A DNA stretch of 64,000 nt from Polycyclovorans algicola TG408 (lineage in GTDB: Bacteria; Pseudomonadota; Gammaproteobacteria; Nevskiales; Nevskiaceae): NCBI RefSeq assembly GCF_000711245.1, contig NZ_JOMH01000001.1, positions 2,226,830-2,290,829 on the forward strand, written 5' to 3'. This document shows, one piece after another, positions 18,214 to 27,017 of this stretch. The notes under the pieces are model-generated. The model was given only the letters and a program-made list of their open reading frames with translations, was not told where the DNA came from and searched no databases. The position numbers were made by a program, and so were the translations under genes. Within the stretch, counting starts at the first letter, position 1. Each line of letters opens with the position of its first letter.

Positions 18214-19611
18214 ATGAACGACATTATCTGCCCCCACTGCCAAAAGGCCTTCAAGGTTGACGAGTCCGGCTATGCCGACATCTTGAAGCAAGTCCGCGAC
18301 AGCGAGTTCGAGCAGCAACTGCATGACCGCCTGGAGCTGGCCGAGAAGGACAAACTCAGTGCCGTCAAGCTGGCCAAGCAGTCCGCCGTTAATGAGATGC
18401 AGAAGACGGCATCTGCGAAGGACGCCGAGATTCAGGCCCTGAAAGCCAAGCTCGAAGGCGAGGCGCTGGAGCGCAAGCTGGCCGTAACGGAAGCCCTGAA
18501 GGCTATCGAGCAGCAGCGCGACAAGCTGGCCGCTGAACTGGCCCAGGCAAAGCAGGACAAGCAAGCGGCCTCGCAGCTTTCCGAAGCCCAACTGCTGCAG
18601 AAGCTTCAGGAGGCTGAGGCGCGCAAGGATGCGGAAATTCAGCAGCTCAAAGCCAGGCTCGAAGCCAGCGAAACCACCCACAAGCTGGCGGTGACGCAAG
18701 CTGTGAACACGGTGGAGAAAGAACGCGACGAGCTGCGCAATAACCTCAAACATGCCGAGCTGGAGAAGGCGTTGGCCGAAAAGGCCCTGAAGGACAAGTA
18801 CGAAACCCAGATCAAGGATCGCGACGACGCCATCGAGCGCCTGAAAGACATGAAGGCGCGTCTTTCCACCAAGATGGTCGGTGAGTCACTTGAGCAGCAT
18901 TGCGAGACCGAGTTCAACCGAATTCGGTCCACGGCGTTCCCGCGCGCACACTTCGAGAAGGACAACGACGCCCGTATGGGCAGCAAGGGCGATTTCATCT
19001 TCCGCGATGTCGACGAGGCTGGCACGGAGATCGTCTCGATCATGTTCGAGATGAAAAACGAGAGCGACACCACCGCCACCAAGAAGAAGAACGAGGACTT
19101 CTTCAAGGAGCTGGACAAGGACCGCAACGAGAAAGGCTGCGAGTACGCGATTCTCGTCTCCCTGCTGGAGCCGGACAGCGAGCTCTACAACGGCGGCATC
19201 GTTGACGTGTTTCACCGCCACCCGAAGATGTACGTGATCCGCCCGCAGTTTTTCATCCCGATGATCACGCTGCTGCGCAATGCAGCGATGAAGTCGCTGG
19301 CCTACAAGACCGAGTTGGCCCATGTGCGGGCCCAGAACATCGACATCACCAACTTCGAGGAAGAGCTGGAATCGTTCAAATCCGCCTTTGGCCGCAACTT
19401 CGAGCTGGCCTCGCGCAAGTTCCAGACGGCCATCGCCGAGATCGACAAATCCATCGATCACCTGCAAAAGACCAAAGACGCCCTGCTGGGCACCGACCGC
19501 AACCTGCGCCTGGCCAACGACAAGGCCCAGGATGTGACGATCAAGAAGCTCACCAAGCAGAACCCGACAATGGCGGCCAAATTTGAGGACCTGAAAGACA
19601 GGGGGCTTTGA
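18214..19611 (+). CDS. DUF2130 protein: coiled coil plus PD-(D/E)XK-like domain
   Basis: The 465-residue protein opens with a CPHC mini-motif. A very long charged coiled coil follows (about residues 25-225, rich in Ala, Lys and Glu). Then comes a globular domain with GSKGDFIF (Asp260) and FEMKNES (Glu279, Lys281), the D...ExK pattern of PD-(D/E)XK nucleases. A second helical region closes the protein. DUF2130 has no firmly assigned function. It has a strong GGGAGGA ribosome site 9 nt upstream. It lies between the DUF4276 fragment and the AbiE/BREX operon, which suggests a DNA-targeting role; this is inference. Confidence 0.85.
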   Translation: MNDIICPHCQKAFKVDESGYADILKQVRDSEFEQQLHDRLELAEKDKLSAVKLAKQSAVNEMQKTASAKDAEIQALKAKLEGEALERKLAVTEALKAIEQQRDKLAAELAQAKQDKQAASQLSEAQLLQKLQEAEARKDAEIQQLKARLEASETTHKLAVTQAVNTVEKERDELRNNLKHAELEKALAEKALKDKYETQIKDRDDAIERLKDMKARLSTKMVGESLEQHCETEFNRIRSTAFPRAHFEKDNDARMGSKGDFIFRDVDEAGTEIVSIMFEMKNESDTTATKKKNEDFFKELDKDRNEKGCEYAILVSLLEPDSELYNGGIVDVFHRHPKMYVIRPQFFIPMITLLRNAAMKSLAYKTELAHVRAQNIDITNFEEELESFKSAFGRNFELASRKFQTAIAEIDKSIDHLQKTKDALLGTDRNLRLANDKAQDVTIKKLTKQNPTMAAKFEDLKDRGL

Positions 19612-19734
19612 TTTCAAACTCATTCGAAGGAAGGAATGCAGTGGGATGCTGCCGGTAGATCGAAGCGTTGCCGGTGTCACGCCTGAAAGGCGTCCGTGCC
19701 TTTGCACTGGTTCGGTGCAGGGGTGAAAAATGAC

Positions 19735-19773
19735 GCTACCAAATAAAATGGTAGTGTTAAAAATAGTGGTAGC
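19735..19773 (+). promoter_or_regulatory. Repeated CTACCA/TGGTAG operator in the AbiEi-like gene promoter region
   Basis: Three half-sites lie in an AT-rich stretch: CTACCA (19736-19741), TGGTAG (19749-19754) and TGGTAG (19767-19772). The first and second form an inverted repeat with a 7-bp gap. The outer pair also forms one, with GCTACCA against TGGTAGC. The start codon is at 19782, so a bound repressor would block the promoter or translation start. AbiEi antitoxins are known to autoregulate through inverted repeats, which makes the downstream protein the likely binder. Confidence 0.6.
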
Positions 19774-19781
19774 ATTTCGTT

Positions 19782-20774
19782 ATGGAGCCTTCGATAACGC
19801 AGTTCGCCGACTTCGTTGCCCAGACGACTGGTGCGTCGGTCACGGCGCCGAAGCCTCTGCGTCCGGCGCTGCCGCAATACTTGACGGCGCTCTATCGGCC
19901 TTACGCGATCTCCGTGGGTGGGCAGGCGCTTTGCGCCATCGAGGCATTGACGCCGGATCTTCCCCCGCCCGGGCGGTTGCTTAAGCAGCTTCGTCGGCTA
20001 ACTGAGTCGTTGCAGCATGAACCGGGGGACTGCTGCCTGGTTACCCAACATCTCGATGCCTACAGCCGTCGACGCTTAGTCGAGCTCAAGCAGCCATTCT
20101 GCCTGCCAGGGCAGCAGCTCTACTGGCCAGCGCTGGGTACGGTCCAAACCCGCATCCGTGAACTGGGGCGGCCCGCGCAGCCCGGTGAGCATTTGTCGCC
20201 TGCCGCACAGCAAGTGCTGCTGGCGATACTGCTTCGACGCATCGTGCTACCAAGTGCGATTACGGCATTGGCCGAGCCGCTAGGCTTGAGCCCGATCTCA
20301 GCCAGCCGCGTCGCTGCTGAGCTGATCAACTCAGGGCTGTTGCAGGTCGAAGACGAGGGGCGACATCGTTGGCTCTATTCTGATCAACCCTTGGCCGCCA
20401 TCTGGGCCCAGGCGCAACCGTTTCTGCGTAACCCGATCATGCGCTTGCTACGCGTGCGAGTGACACAAAGGCCGCCACAGGCCCGCCTGCTTGCCGGCGA
20501 AACTGCGCTGGCAGAACAGACGATGCTCTTGGGGCCGCCGATACCGACCTACGCTATGGCGCACCGGAACTGGCGACACGCTGGCCGTGACCTGGAAACC
20601 ATTGCCCATGACGACGATGGCCTGTGCCGCATCGAGCTATGGCGTTACCCCCCGGAGCGGTTGAGTGAGGGGCCGTGCGTCGATCCACTTTCGTTGGTGT
20701 TGAGCCTGCGCGCTCAAACCGACGAGCGTGTGCAACAGGCGGTATCTGAACTTTGCGGTCGGTTGCCATGGTGA
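19782..20774 (+). CDS. Winged-helix AbiEi-like regulator/antitoxin
   Basis: The 330-residue protein has an unclassified N-terminal region, then a winged helix-turn-helix at about residues 140-200 (LSPAAQQVLLAILL ... ALAEPLGLSPISASRVAAELINSGLL). The C-terminal part contains LLAGETALAEQTMLLGPP, which resembles the C-terminal domain of AbiEi-type antitoxins. It probably represses its own operon through the repeated motif just upstream. It overlaps the nucleotidyltransferase gene by 7 nt, the usual antitoxin-toxin order of AbiE systems. The family call rests on motifs and context, so a related but different regulator is possible. Confidence 0.65.
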   Translation: MEPSITQFADFVAQTTGASVTAPKPLRPALPQYLTALYRPYAISVGGQALCAIEALTPDLPPPGRLLKQLRRLTESLQHEPGDCCLVTQHLDAYSRRRLVELKQPFCLPGQQLYWPALGTVQTRIRELGRPAQPGEHLSPAAQQVLLAILLRRIVLPSAITALAEPLGLSPISASRVAAELINSGLLQVEDEGRHRWLYSDQPLAAIWAQAQPFLRNPIMRLLRVRVTQRPPQARLLAGETALAEQTMLLGPPIPTYAMAHRNWRHAGRDLETIAHDDDGLCRIELWRYPPERLSEGPCVDPLSLVLSLRAQTDERVQQAVSELCGRLPW

Positions 20775-21541
20775 GGGGGCTCGCAACGTTCGCCGCGCAC
20801 TTTGCTGGATACGAAGATCAGTACGTGCTCATCGGCGGCGTGGCGACCGTGCTCGCCCTCGAAGACGCCGGGCTCGAAGCCCGCGCGACCAAGGACCTCG
20901 ACATCGTTTTGTGTGTGGAAGCCTTGACGGCGGACTTTGGTCGGCAGATGTGGGCGTTTATTGAGGCAGGCGGCTATGCGATCAAGGAACGGGGGGCGGA
21001 GCCGCAGTGTTTCTATCGCTTTCAGAAGCCCGCTGACCCTGCCTATCCGGCCATGCTGGAGTTCTTTGCGCGGGCGCCGGGCTTTGTGCCACTCGCGGCT
21101 GGCGCTCATCTCACACCCGTACCGATTGACGAGACAGTGGAGAGCTTGTCGGCCATTCTGCTGGATGACGACTACTATCAATTTATTCATGCTCACAAGT
21201 ACATGCTGAGCGGTGTGCAGGTGGTGAACGAGCGCTGCCTGATTCCGTTGAAGGCCCGCGCCTGGCTGGACTTGCGTGACCGTAAACTTCGGGGCGAGGC
21301 CATCGACAGCAAGGCCATCAATAAACATCGCAGTGACGTGCTGCGGCTGACGCAGTTGCTGACCCCCGGTGAGCCGATGGATCTGGGTCCGCCAATTGCC
21401 ACTGACATGAGCCGTTTTGTGGACGAGGTAAGAAACGAGGTGGACGCAGCCTTGCTGAAGTCCCTCGGCGTACCGGGCTTGCCTGCGGACCTTTTCGCGT
21501 TAATACGAGAGGCTTTTGGAATCAACGATGGCAGCCACTGA
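20768..21541 (+). CDS. AbiEii-like nucleotidyltransferase
   Basis: The 257-residue protein has the nucleotidyltransferase signature GG (residues 23-24, in LIGGVATVLAL) followed by TKDLDIVL with Asp43 and Asp45. A later HKYMLSG and LIPLKARAWLDL region resembles the helical part of AbiEii/DUF1814 proteins. AbiEii toxins transfer nucleotides to RNA targets; whether this one is a toxin is unknown. The start is the ATG at 20768 inside the preceding gene. A TTG at 20753 and a GTG at 20771 are alternatives. It overlaps the pglZ start, giving tight coupling. Confidence 0.75.
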   Translation: MVRGLATFAAHFAGYEDQYVLIGGVATVLALEDAGLEARATKDLDIVLCVEALTADFGRQMWAFIEAGGYAIKERGAEPQCFYRFQKPADPAYPAMLEFFARAPGFVPLAAGAHLTPVPIDETVESLSAILLDDDYYQFIHAHKYMLSGVQVVNERCLIPLKARAWLDLRDRKLRGEAIDSKAINKHRSDVLRLTQLLTPGEPMDLGPPIATDMSRFVDEVRNEVDAALLKSLGVPGLPADLFALIREAFGINDGSH

Positions 21542-23882
21542 ACCTGATACGCCAATGGCTGCGCTGGCAGAGGCCGTTCGCCGTGCCGCTCGGTACAACG
21601 CAGAAGCCGAGTGTGCGCCGCACTGCATCTTGTGGACAGATCGTGAGTCGCAGTGGCAGCCCATCATCCCGGCTCTCCAAGTACTGATACCGGAGCTTCT
21701 GGTATTTGGGGCGTATGACCCGGAGCATCGCGCCGGCCCGGCCATCTGGCTGCGCTGCGCGCTGGCGGGCGCTGTTCCGGAGTTAACGCCTGACGTCCAG
21801 CGTCCGCCGATTATTTACCTGCCCGGCGTGGGTCGGCAGGACTTGCGCGCTGTGGAGAACTGCCCGGATGCGCTCAAGCCCCTGGCCGAGTTGCAGTACC
21901 GAGGTGTGATCTGGTCGCAGCTCAACGCCAAAGACTGGACAGTGCTGGCATTTTTGATGTCGGGCCAGGGTGGGCTGGGCCTGGAGGTCAGCAGCGACCG
22001 CGACAGCAAGGCGGCGATGCTGCTGGCGCTGTCGCAGGTGATGCAAGAGCCTTTATCGGTGTTGCGCGATAAGCGCCTGGATGCCACTTACTTCAATACC
22101 CTGCTGACCGGTGGCGATCCAGTTCGTGATCTTCTGCTCTGGATTGATGAGCCCGAGGCATTTCGTCAGGCGCGCGGTGAGCCGGAGTGGGCGGCCTTTG
22201 AGAGCGTTTGCCGCTCGACCTTCGCCTTTCAACCCAAGGATGGTGCGCTGGCTGCCGCAGGCAAGCTTGCGCAACGCAGTGGCGCCTGGGAGCCAATCTG
22301 GCAGCGCTACTGCGAGGCGCCGCAACGCTATCCGCACATACCGGCACAGATTCGCCGGGTGTCGGCACCGCTGTTCGATATGTTTGCAGACGCTGCAACC
22401 GTTGGCGGTTGGCCACAGTGGAACGAGACGCAGGAAAACGTGCTGCGGGCGGATCTATCCACACTTGCGAGCCTTGCGCCGCATCAGGCCCGCGAGAAGG
22501 TTGAAAAGCTAGAGGCCGAACACAGCGCGCGTCGGGGCTTGGTTTGGGCAGAGCTGGGCGAGGCGCCGCTGGCGCGTGCGCTGGAACACCTGACGCTGGT
22601 TGCGCGGGTTACCAAAGCACCGATCACCGGCGGCCGCGTGCACGACCTGCAAGCCGAGTACGCCCGAGACGGCTGGCGCGCCGATGACGCAGTGCTTAGG
22701 GCGCTGGAACATGCGCGAAAGCCAGCAGATTTTGCCGCGATTTCTACGGCCATTCGCAGCCTGTACTTGCCGTGGGCAGAAGACTCAGCCCGTTATCTTC
22801 AAAAGCTGGCAGCCGAGGATCGCGCGCCCGGCGGTGTCAGCGAGAAGAAGCCGCCGCCGTATGTGTGCGGCGAGCTCTGCGTGATGTTCGTGGACGGGCT
22901 GCGTTTCGATACGGGAAAACGACTGGCAGCCGAGCTCGCGCGCGGCGGTTTGGACGTGATCGAGCATCCGCACTGGGTGGCCTTGCCGAGTGTGACGGCG
23001 ACCGGGAAAGCAGCCGTGCTGCCCGTGGCACATCAGATCATGGGCGTAGTGGGCAGCGTCGACTTTGAGCCCTCGGTTGCAGACGGTGGGGGCGCGCTGA
23101 GCAGCCACAATCTTCGGAAGCTACTCAAGGACGCTGGCTGGGCTTACCTGGCGCTCAACGATGTTGGCGCTGGCCACGGCCAGGCTTGGTGTGAGGTTGG
23201 CGATATCGACAGCGAGGGCCACAGTCGCGGTTGGAAATTAGCGCTGCGCGTGGACGCGATGCTGGCCGAGATTGCTGATCGCATTCAGGCATTGCTTGCG
23301 GCGGGTTGGCGGCAGGTACGTGTGGTCACCGATCATGGCTGGCTGTTGATGCCGGGTGGCCTGCCGAAGAGCGAACTGCCCAAGGCGTTGGTGGATTCCA
23401 AGTGGGGACGATGCGCCGCGATCAAGGCGGGCGCCAGGGCTGAAGAGCGTGTGTTTCCATGGTTTTGGAACCCCGAACAGAGCTTTGCGCTGGCGGACGG
23501 TATCTCTTGCTACAAGCGCAATGAGGAGTACGCCCACGGTGGCCTAAGCCTGCAGGAATGCCTCACCTTGCAGCTTGCCGTGACGCGCAACGCTGGCGGC
23601 GCGCCCCACGCAGCACGCATCAGCGATGTGACCTGGAAAGGGCAGCGTGTGGTGGTGGCCGTCGAGGATGATTGGGCGTCGTTGGTGGCTGATATACGCA
23701 GCAATGCCGGGGATGCGAAGTCGAGCTTGGTGGTGGCGCCAAAGCCCTTCAAGGCCAACGGCACTGCATCACTGGTCGTGGAGAACGAGGACCTTGCGGG
23801 CCAGCAAGCCGTGCTGGTGCTTCTCGATGACAAGAACAACTTGGTTGCCCAGCAAGCGGTGACCATCGGGAGCGTGACATGA
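21528..23882 (+). CDS. pglZ: PglZ-type BREX phosphatase (alkaline phosphatase superfamily)
   Basis: The 784-residue protein has the length of BREX PglZ. The PglZ domain begins near residue 450 with MFVDGLRFD (Asp456, Asp461) and continues with a Thr-rich LPSVTATGKAA segment. The metal-site motif TDHGW (Asp602, His603) follows, as in alkaline phosphatase-like enzymes. PglZ is the common core of all BREX phage-defence types and works with the PglX methyltransferase and BrxC. Neither is present here. The ATG at 21528 lies within the preceding gene; a TTG at 21516 is an alternative. The stop overlaps brxL by ATGA. Confidence 0.85.
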   Translation: MAATEPDTPMAALAEAVRRAARYNAEAECAPHCILWTDRESQWQPIIPALQVLIPELLVFGAYDPEHRAGPAIWLRCALAGAVPELTPDVQRPPIIYLPGVGRQDLRAVENCPDALKPLAELQYRGVIWSQLNAKDWTVLAFLMSGQGGLGLEVSSDRDSKAAMLLALSQVMQEPLSVLRDKRLDATYFNTLLTGGDPVRDLLLWIDEPEAFRQARGEPEWAAFESVCRSTFAFQPKDGALAAAGKLAQRSGAWEPIWQRYCEAPQRYPHIPAQIRRVSAPLFDMFADAATVGGWPQWNETQENVLRADLSTLASLAPHQAREKVEKLEAEHSARRGLVWAELGEAPLARALEHLTLVARVTKAPITGGRVHDLQAEYARDGWRADDAVLRALEHARKPADFAAISTAIRSLYLPWAEDSARYLQKLAAEDRAPGGVSEKKPPPYVCGELCVMFVDGLRFDTGKRLAAELARGGLDVIEHPHWVALPSVTATGKAAVLPVAHQIMGVVGSVDFEPSVADGGGALSSHNLRKLLKDAGWAYLALNDVGAGHGQAWCEVGDIDSEGHSRGWKLALRVDAMLAEIADRIQALLAAGWRQVRVVTDHGWLLMPGGLPKSELPKALVDSKWGRCAAIKAGARAEERVFPWFWNPEQSFALADGISCYKRNEEYAHGGLSLQECLTLQLAVTRNAGGAPHAARISDVTWKGQRVVVAVEDDWASLVADIRSNAGDAKSSLVVAPKPFKANGTASLVVENEDLAGQQAVLVLLDDKNNLVAQQAVTIGSVT

Positions 23883-25927
23883 GTGTTGACCTGGACGAGA
23901 TTGACCGCCGCGCTGTGGAAGTGCTGGATGGCTTTTTGGTCCGCAAAGACCTGGTTCGAACCTTTAGCCGGCAGTTTCCCGTGCCCACCTACGTGGTGGA
24001 GTTCTTACTCGGGCGCTACTGCGCGAGCGTTGATCCGGAAGAAATTGAGGAAGGTCTAAAGATTGTTCAGCGGCAGTTGCAGTCCCGCACGGTGAGGGCC
24101 GGGGAGGAAGAGCTCTTCAAGTCGCGAGCCCGCGAGGACGGTGAGATCAAGCTGATTGACATCATCACGGCGCGACTCGATACCAAAACCGACACGTACG
24201 TTGCCGTGCTGCCGAGTTTGCAGATCAAAGATGCGCGCATCTCGCCCGAGTTGGTCAGCGAGCACGAGCGGATGCTGACCGGCGGGTTCTATGCCGAGAT
24301 CACGCTGCGTTATGACGCCGCCATCGCCAAGGAAAAAGCCGGACGGCCCTTTGGGGTGGAGTCGATCCGCGAGATTCAGTTATCGAGCCGTGACGTGCTG
24401 GCCAAGCTTGGCAAGGCACGCGAGCGCTTCAATACCGAGGAGTGGAAGGACTTTCTGCTGCGCTCGATTGGCATGGAGCCCGCTGGGCTGGAGCCTCGCC
24501 AGAAAGATGCCTTGCTGCTGCGGATGGTTCCGTTCGTGGAGCGCAACTACAACCTGGTGGATCTTGGGCCGCGTGGCACCGGCAAGAGTCACCTCTTTCA
24601 GCAGGTCTCGCCCTACGCCCACCTGATCTCGGGTGGTAAGGCGACTGTGGCCAAGATGTTCGTCAACAACGCCAATGGCCAGCGCGGTTTGGTTTGCCAG
24701 TACGACGTGGTCTGCTTCGATGAGGTGTCTGGCGTGTCCTTTGACCAGAAGGATGGCGTGAACATCATGAAGGGCTACATGGAGTCCGGTGAGTTTTCGC
24801 GCGGCAAAGAGAGCATCCGCGCTGATGGCAGCATCGTGCTGGTGGGCAACTTCGATGTGGATGTGGAGCATCAGCAGCGTATTGGTCATCTGTTTGGCCC
24901 GATGCCGCCAGAGATGCGTGATGACACCGCGTTCATGGACCGCATTCATGCCTTTCTGCCGGGCTGGGATGTGCCAAAGGTCAATAACGATCTGCTCACC
25001 AGTCATTTCGGGCTGGTCAGTGACTTTCTGTCTGAATGCTGGAACCAGGTTCGCAATGAGAGCCGCCTGAGCCTGTTGCAAGGCCGCGTGCAGTTTGGCG
25101 GTGCGCTTTCTGGTCGCGATACAACAGCGGTCAACAAGACCGTCAGTGGGCTGCTGAAGCTCCTGTATCCGGTTGCACAGGAGGTTCCGGACGTTGATCT
25201 GGAATGGGCTGTTCGCCTGGCCTTGGAGGTGCGCCGACGGGTGAAGGAACAGCAAAAGCGCATCGGCGCAGCCGAGTTTCGCAACACGCACTTTAGTTAC
25301 GTGATGGGCGAGGACGGCGTTGAAAAGTTCGTGGCAACGCCGGAGCTGCAAAGCACCAGCGGCATCGGCGACGACCCGCTGGAGCCAGGGCAGGTGTGGA
25401 CAATCAGCCCCGGCACCGGCGAAGAAAATCCGGGGCTGTTCCGAATTGAGGTCAACGAAGGCCCTGGCTCGGGCATGAAGATTCTGAATAAGCCAGTGCC
25501 GCCCGCCTTTCGCGAAAGCATGAGCTTTGCTGAGCAGAATCTCTATGCGCGCCCGATGCAACTCGTTGGCGACAAGGACCCTAGACACCATGAGTTCACC
25601 GTGCAGTTGCGCGCCTTCGACGCTGCAAAGTCCGGCGGCAAGGTGGGCGTGGCGGGCATCATCGGCATGTGCACGGCGTTGCTCCGGCGTAGCGTTCGCG
25701 GCGGCCTGATCATCGTAGGCGAGGTGAATCTGGGCGGGTCGATTGAGCCGGTGCACGACCCCGTGAACTTGGTCGAGATTGCTGTCGAAAAAGGCGCTCA
25801 GGTGATCATGATGCCGGTGTCCTGCCGGCGGCAGTTGATCGATCTCTCGGATGAGATGGCGACCAGGGTTGATGTGCAGTTCTACTCTGACGTGAAGGAC
25901 GCTTTGCTCAAGGCGATCTTGGATTGA
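23879..25927 (+). CDS. brxL: BrxL, BREX AAA+ protein with Lon-like C-terminal domain
   Basis: The 682-residue protein has an N-terminal BrxL domain (DLVRTFSRQFPVPTYVVEFLLGRY) and an AAA+ core with Walker A GPRGTGKS (Lys236) and Walker B VVCFDEVSG. A C-terminal Lon-S16-like region starts at about residue 586 (GGKVGVAGIIGMCTALLRR ... GEVNLGGSIEPV). By eye, the Lon catalytic Ser aligns with Ala and the Lys is not kept, so protease activity is doubtful. BrxL is the last gene of type I BREX, following pglZ exactly as here. It is the last gene of the coupled operon. Confidence 0.92.
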   Translation: MSVDLDEIDRRAVEVLDGFLVRKDLVRTFSRQFPVPTYVVEFLLGRYCASVDPEEIEEGLKIVQRQLQSRTVRAGEEELFKSRAREDGEIKLIDIITARLDTKTDTYVAVLPSLQIKDARISPELVSEHERMLTGGFYAEITLRYDAAIAKEKAGRPFGVESIREIQLSSRDVLAKLGKARERFNTEEWKDFLLRSIGMEPAGLEPRQKDALLLRMVPFVERNYNLVDLGPRGTGKSHLFQQVSPYAHLISGGKATVAKMFVNNANGQRGLVCQYDVVCFDEVSGVSFDQKDGVNIMKGYMESGEFSRGKESIRADGSIVLVGNFDVDVEHQQRIGHLFGPMPPEMRDDTAFMDRIHAFLPGWDVPKVNNDLLTSHFGLVSDFLSECWNQVRNESRLSLLQGRVQFGGALSGRDTTAVNKTVSGLLKLLYPVAQEVPDVDLEWAVRLALEVRRRVKEQQKRIGAAEFRNTHFSYVMGEDGVEKFVATPELQSTSGIGDDPLEPGQVWTISPGTGEENPGLFRIEVNEGPGSGMKILNKPVPPAFRESMSFAEQNLYARPMQLVGDKDPRHHEFTVQLRAFDAAKSGGKVGVAGIIGMCTALLRRSVRGGLIIVGEVNLGGSIEPVHDPVNLVEIAVEKGAQVIMMPVSCRRQLIDLSDEMATRVDVQFYSDVKDALLKAILD

Positions 25928-26208
25928 TGACCGTCAACTCGGTTTCACAAGCGGATTCCAAATTTCCGGGCGACCTGAGCGCAACTGAGGTCCGGCTGGC
26001 GTATCTGCTCAACAGCCCCGCGCTTGAACTCGGGACTGAACTTCCTTCGTTTCGAAATGAACACTCCTTTCGGCCAGTTTCGGCTCTCTCGAAAGTGCCC
26101 GTGCTATCGGGGTAGAACCCGGTGCACGATTGTCGCCGTTTGGGTGGGTTGTTCAGAGGATCCCCAGTGGAACGCATGCAGGGGATTAGTCGAGCGGCAT
26201 AGTCCTAC
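25928..26208 (+). other. Gap between brxL and the convergent AlpA-like gene
   Basis: I see no convincing gene in these 281 bases. A 63-codon open frame at 25924-26115 overlaps the brxL stop but has no recognisable motif or ribosome site. No strong terminator hairpin is visible. Confidence 0.5.
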
Positions 26209-26562
26209 CTATTGATTCTTGCCCCATCCAAACTGCCTGCGCGCAGCGATCTCTGCGTTCGTGGGCCGCCCCGGCCGCCGTTTGCCCGATAGGGGTGGGG
26301 GCGTTTTCGGGCGCGGGCACGGTACAACTCTCCTGCTCTCAAGCCACTGCTTGATGTCCGAGACAAACCACATCTTGCGACGTTCAGAGACCTGAATGTA
26401 GGGGGGCATATCCTTGCCCAGAGAAAGGCGGTTCAGTGCGGTTTGGCGCTTCATGCCGATCTTGCGGAGCATGGTGTCCATGTCAACCGTTTCCAGGCCG
26501 TCAGCGTCTGGGGCGGTCCGGTTCTGGAAGTTGTTCTTTAGATTCGATGATGACTGATTCAT
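26209..26562 (-). CDS. AlpA-like helix-turn-helix regulator/excisionase with AT-hook-like tail
   Basis: The 117-residue protein has a MerR/AlpA-type HTH at about residues 25-75 (METMDTMLRKIG-like start, then TALNRLSLGKDMPPYIQVSERRKMWFVSDIKQWL). It ends with a basic KRRPGRPT segment that resembles an AT-hook. The start is the ATG at 26560-26562, with AAGGAG a few bases upstream. Such proteins act as excisionases or activate integrase genes in tRNA-borne islands. It sits near the right end of the island and reads inward. Confidence 0.75.
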   Translation of the reverse strand: MNQSSSNLKNNFQNRTAPDADGLETVDMDTMLRKIGMKRQTALNRLSLGKDMPPYIQVSERRKMWFVSDIKQWLESRRVVPCPRPKTPPPLSGKRRPGRPTNAEIAARRQFGWGKNQ

Positions 26563-26835
26563 GGCGCAGCTCCTTGTGCTTAGTTGACTCTGAATATGGG
26601 TACCCAGGAGGTACACAAACCTCAAAGACACGTCCTTCTTCACTTTCACGACCTCACAACTGCATGCGATTCCTACCCAGAGCTGCCGTTTATTTATGTA
26701 TAATTTTGCTGACCGTCGATCCGCGATCCATTGGGTCAATTTTGGGGCAAATACAACGTGATTCTTCGGTACTTATTAGGCACTCTTGGTAGTGCAAGTA
26801 ACTGATTTAACTATAAATAATCCCCTTGATTGGTG
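26563..26835 (+). other. Non-coding right end of the island
   Basis: These bases contain no supportable gene and are visibly richer in A and T than the core genome. Together with the following repeat and the pheA leader (to 27017) they make a 455-base stretch without a gene. The segment probably holds the promoter of the AlpA-like gene (for example TATAAT-like TATAATTT near 26698) and integrase arm sites. A TTTTGGGGCAAAT string here resembles TTCTTGGGCAAAT just inside the left end. Confidence 0.5.
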
Positions 26836-26880
26836 TTCGTAATCAGTAGGTCGGAGGTTCGATTCCTCTTCGCGGCACCA
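26836..26880 (+). repeat. Right direct repeat (attR): copy of the tRNA-Thr 3' end
   Basis: 45 bases identical to 15872-15916, from TTCGTAATC to GCGGCACCA. Upstream of the copy there is no acceptor 5' strand or D-arm, so it is not a tRNA gene. It marks the island boundary against the pheA region. Confidence 0.93.
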
Positions 26881-27017
26881 CAGTCAAGGCATGAAAGGCA
26901 CCGGTTCAGATGATGGCTTGCAGCGGGCGCCAACGCCTCCTGCGGCACAGGCCAAATGGGTTGTGAAATGGCCTTGACAAGCGGAGCCTCCCTTCAGGCC
27001 ACTGGCAGACTCTTGGT

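Larger units (their letters stand above)
15917..26880 (+). mobile_element. Genomic island integrated at tRNA-Thr(CGT), defence-type cargo
   Basis: About 10.96 kb lies between the tRNA and the end of the second 45-bp repeat. It holds a broken integrase next to the tRNA, an IS3-family element, a truncated DUF4276 gene, a DUF2130 gene, a coupled operon of AbiEi-like, AbiEii-like, PglZ and BrxL genes, and an AlpA-like regulator near the far end. Host core genes flank it on both sides (cutA/accBC to the left, pheA to the right). Because the integrase is truncated, the island is probably no longer able to excise on its own. Confidence 0.9.

Noticed and set aside
24380-25756. 458-codon minus-strand open frame inside brxL
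   Set aside because: Antisense to clear AAA+ motifs of BrxL; no ribosome site or homology features.
25924-26115. 63-codon ORF overlapping the brxL stop
   Set aside because: No ribosome site, no motif, and it lies in a degenerate-looking part of the island.
26820-26880. A second tRNA-Thr gene at the island right end
   Set aside because: Only the 3' 45 bases are present; no 5' acceptor strand or D-arm precedes them, so it is the att repeat.
15917-26880. CRISPR array within the island
   Set aside because: No regularly spaced direct repeats were seen; the only repeats are the att copies, the IS ends and the hexamer operator.
26891-26980. Possible pheA leader peptide starting at ATG 26891
   Set aside because: The short frame contains no run of Phe codons and no attenuator stem-loops are evident.
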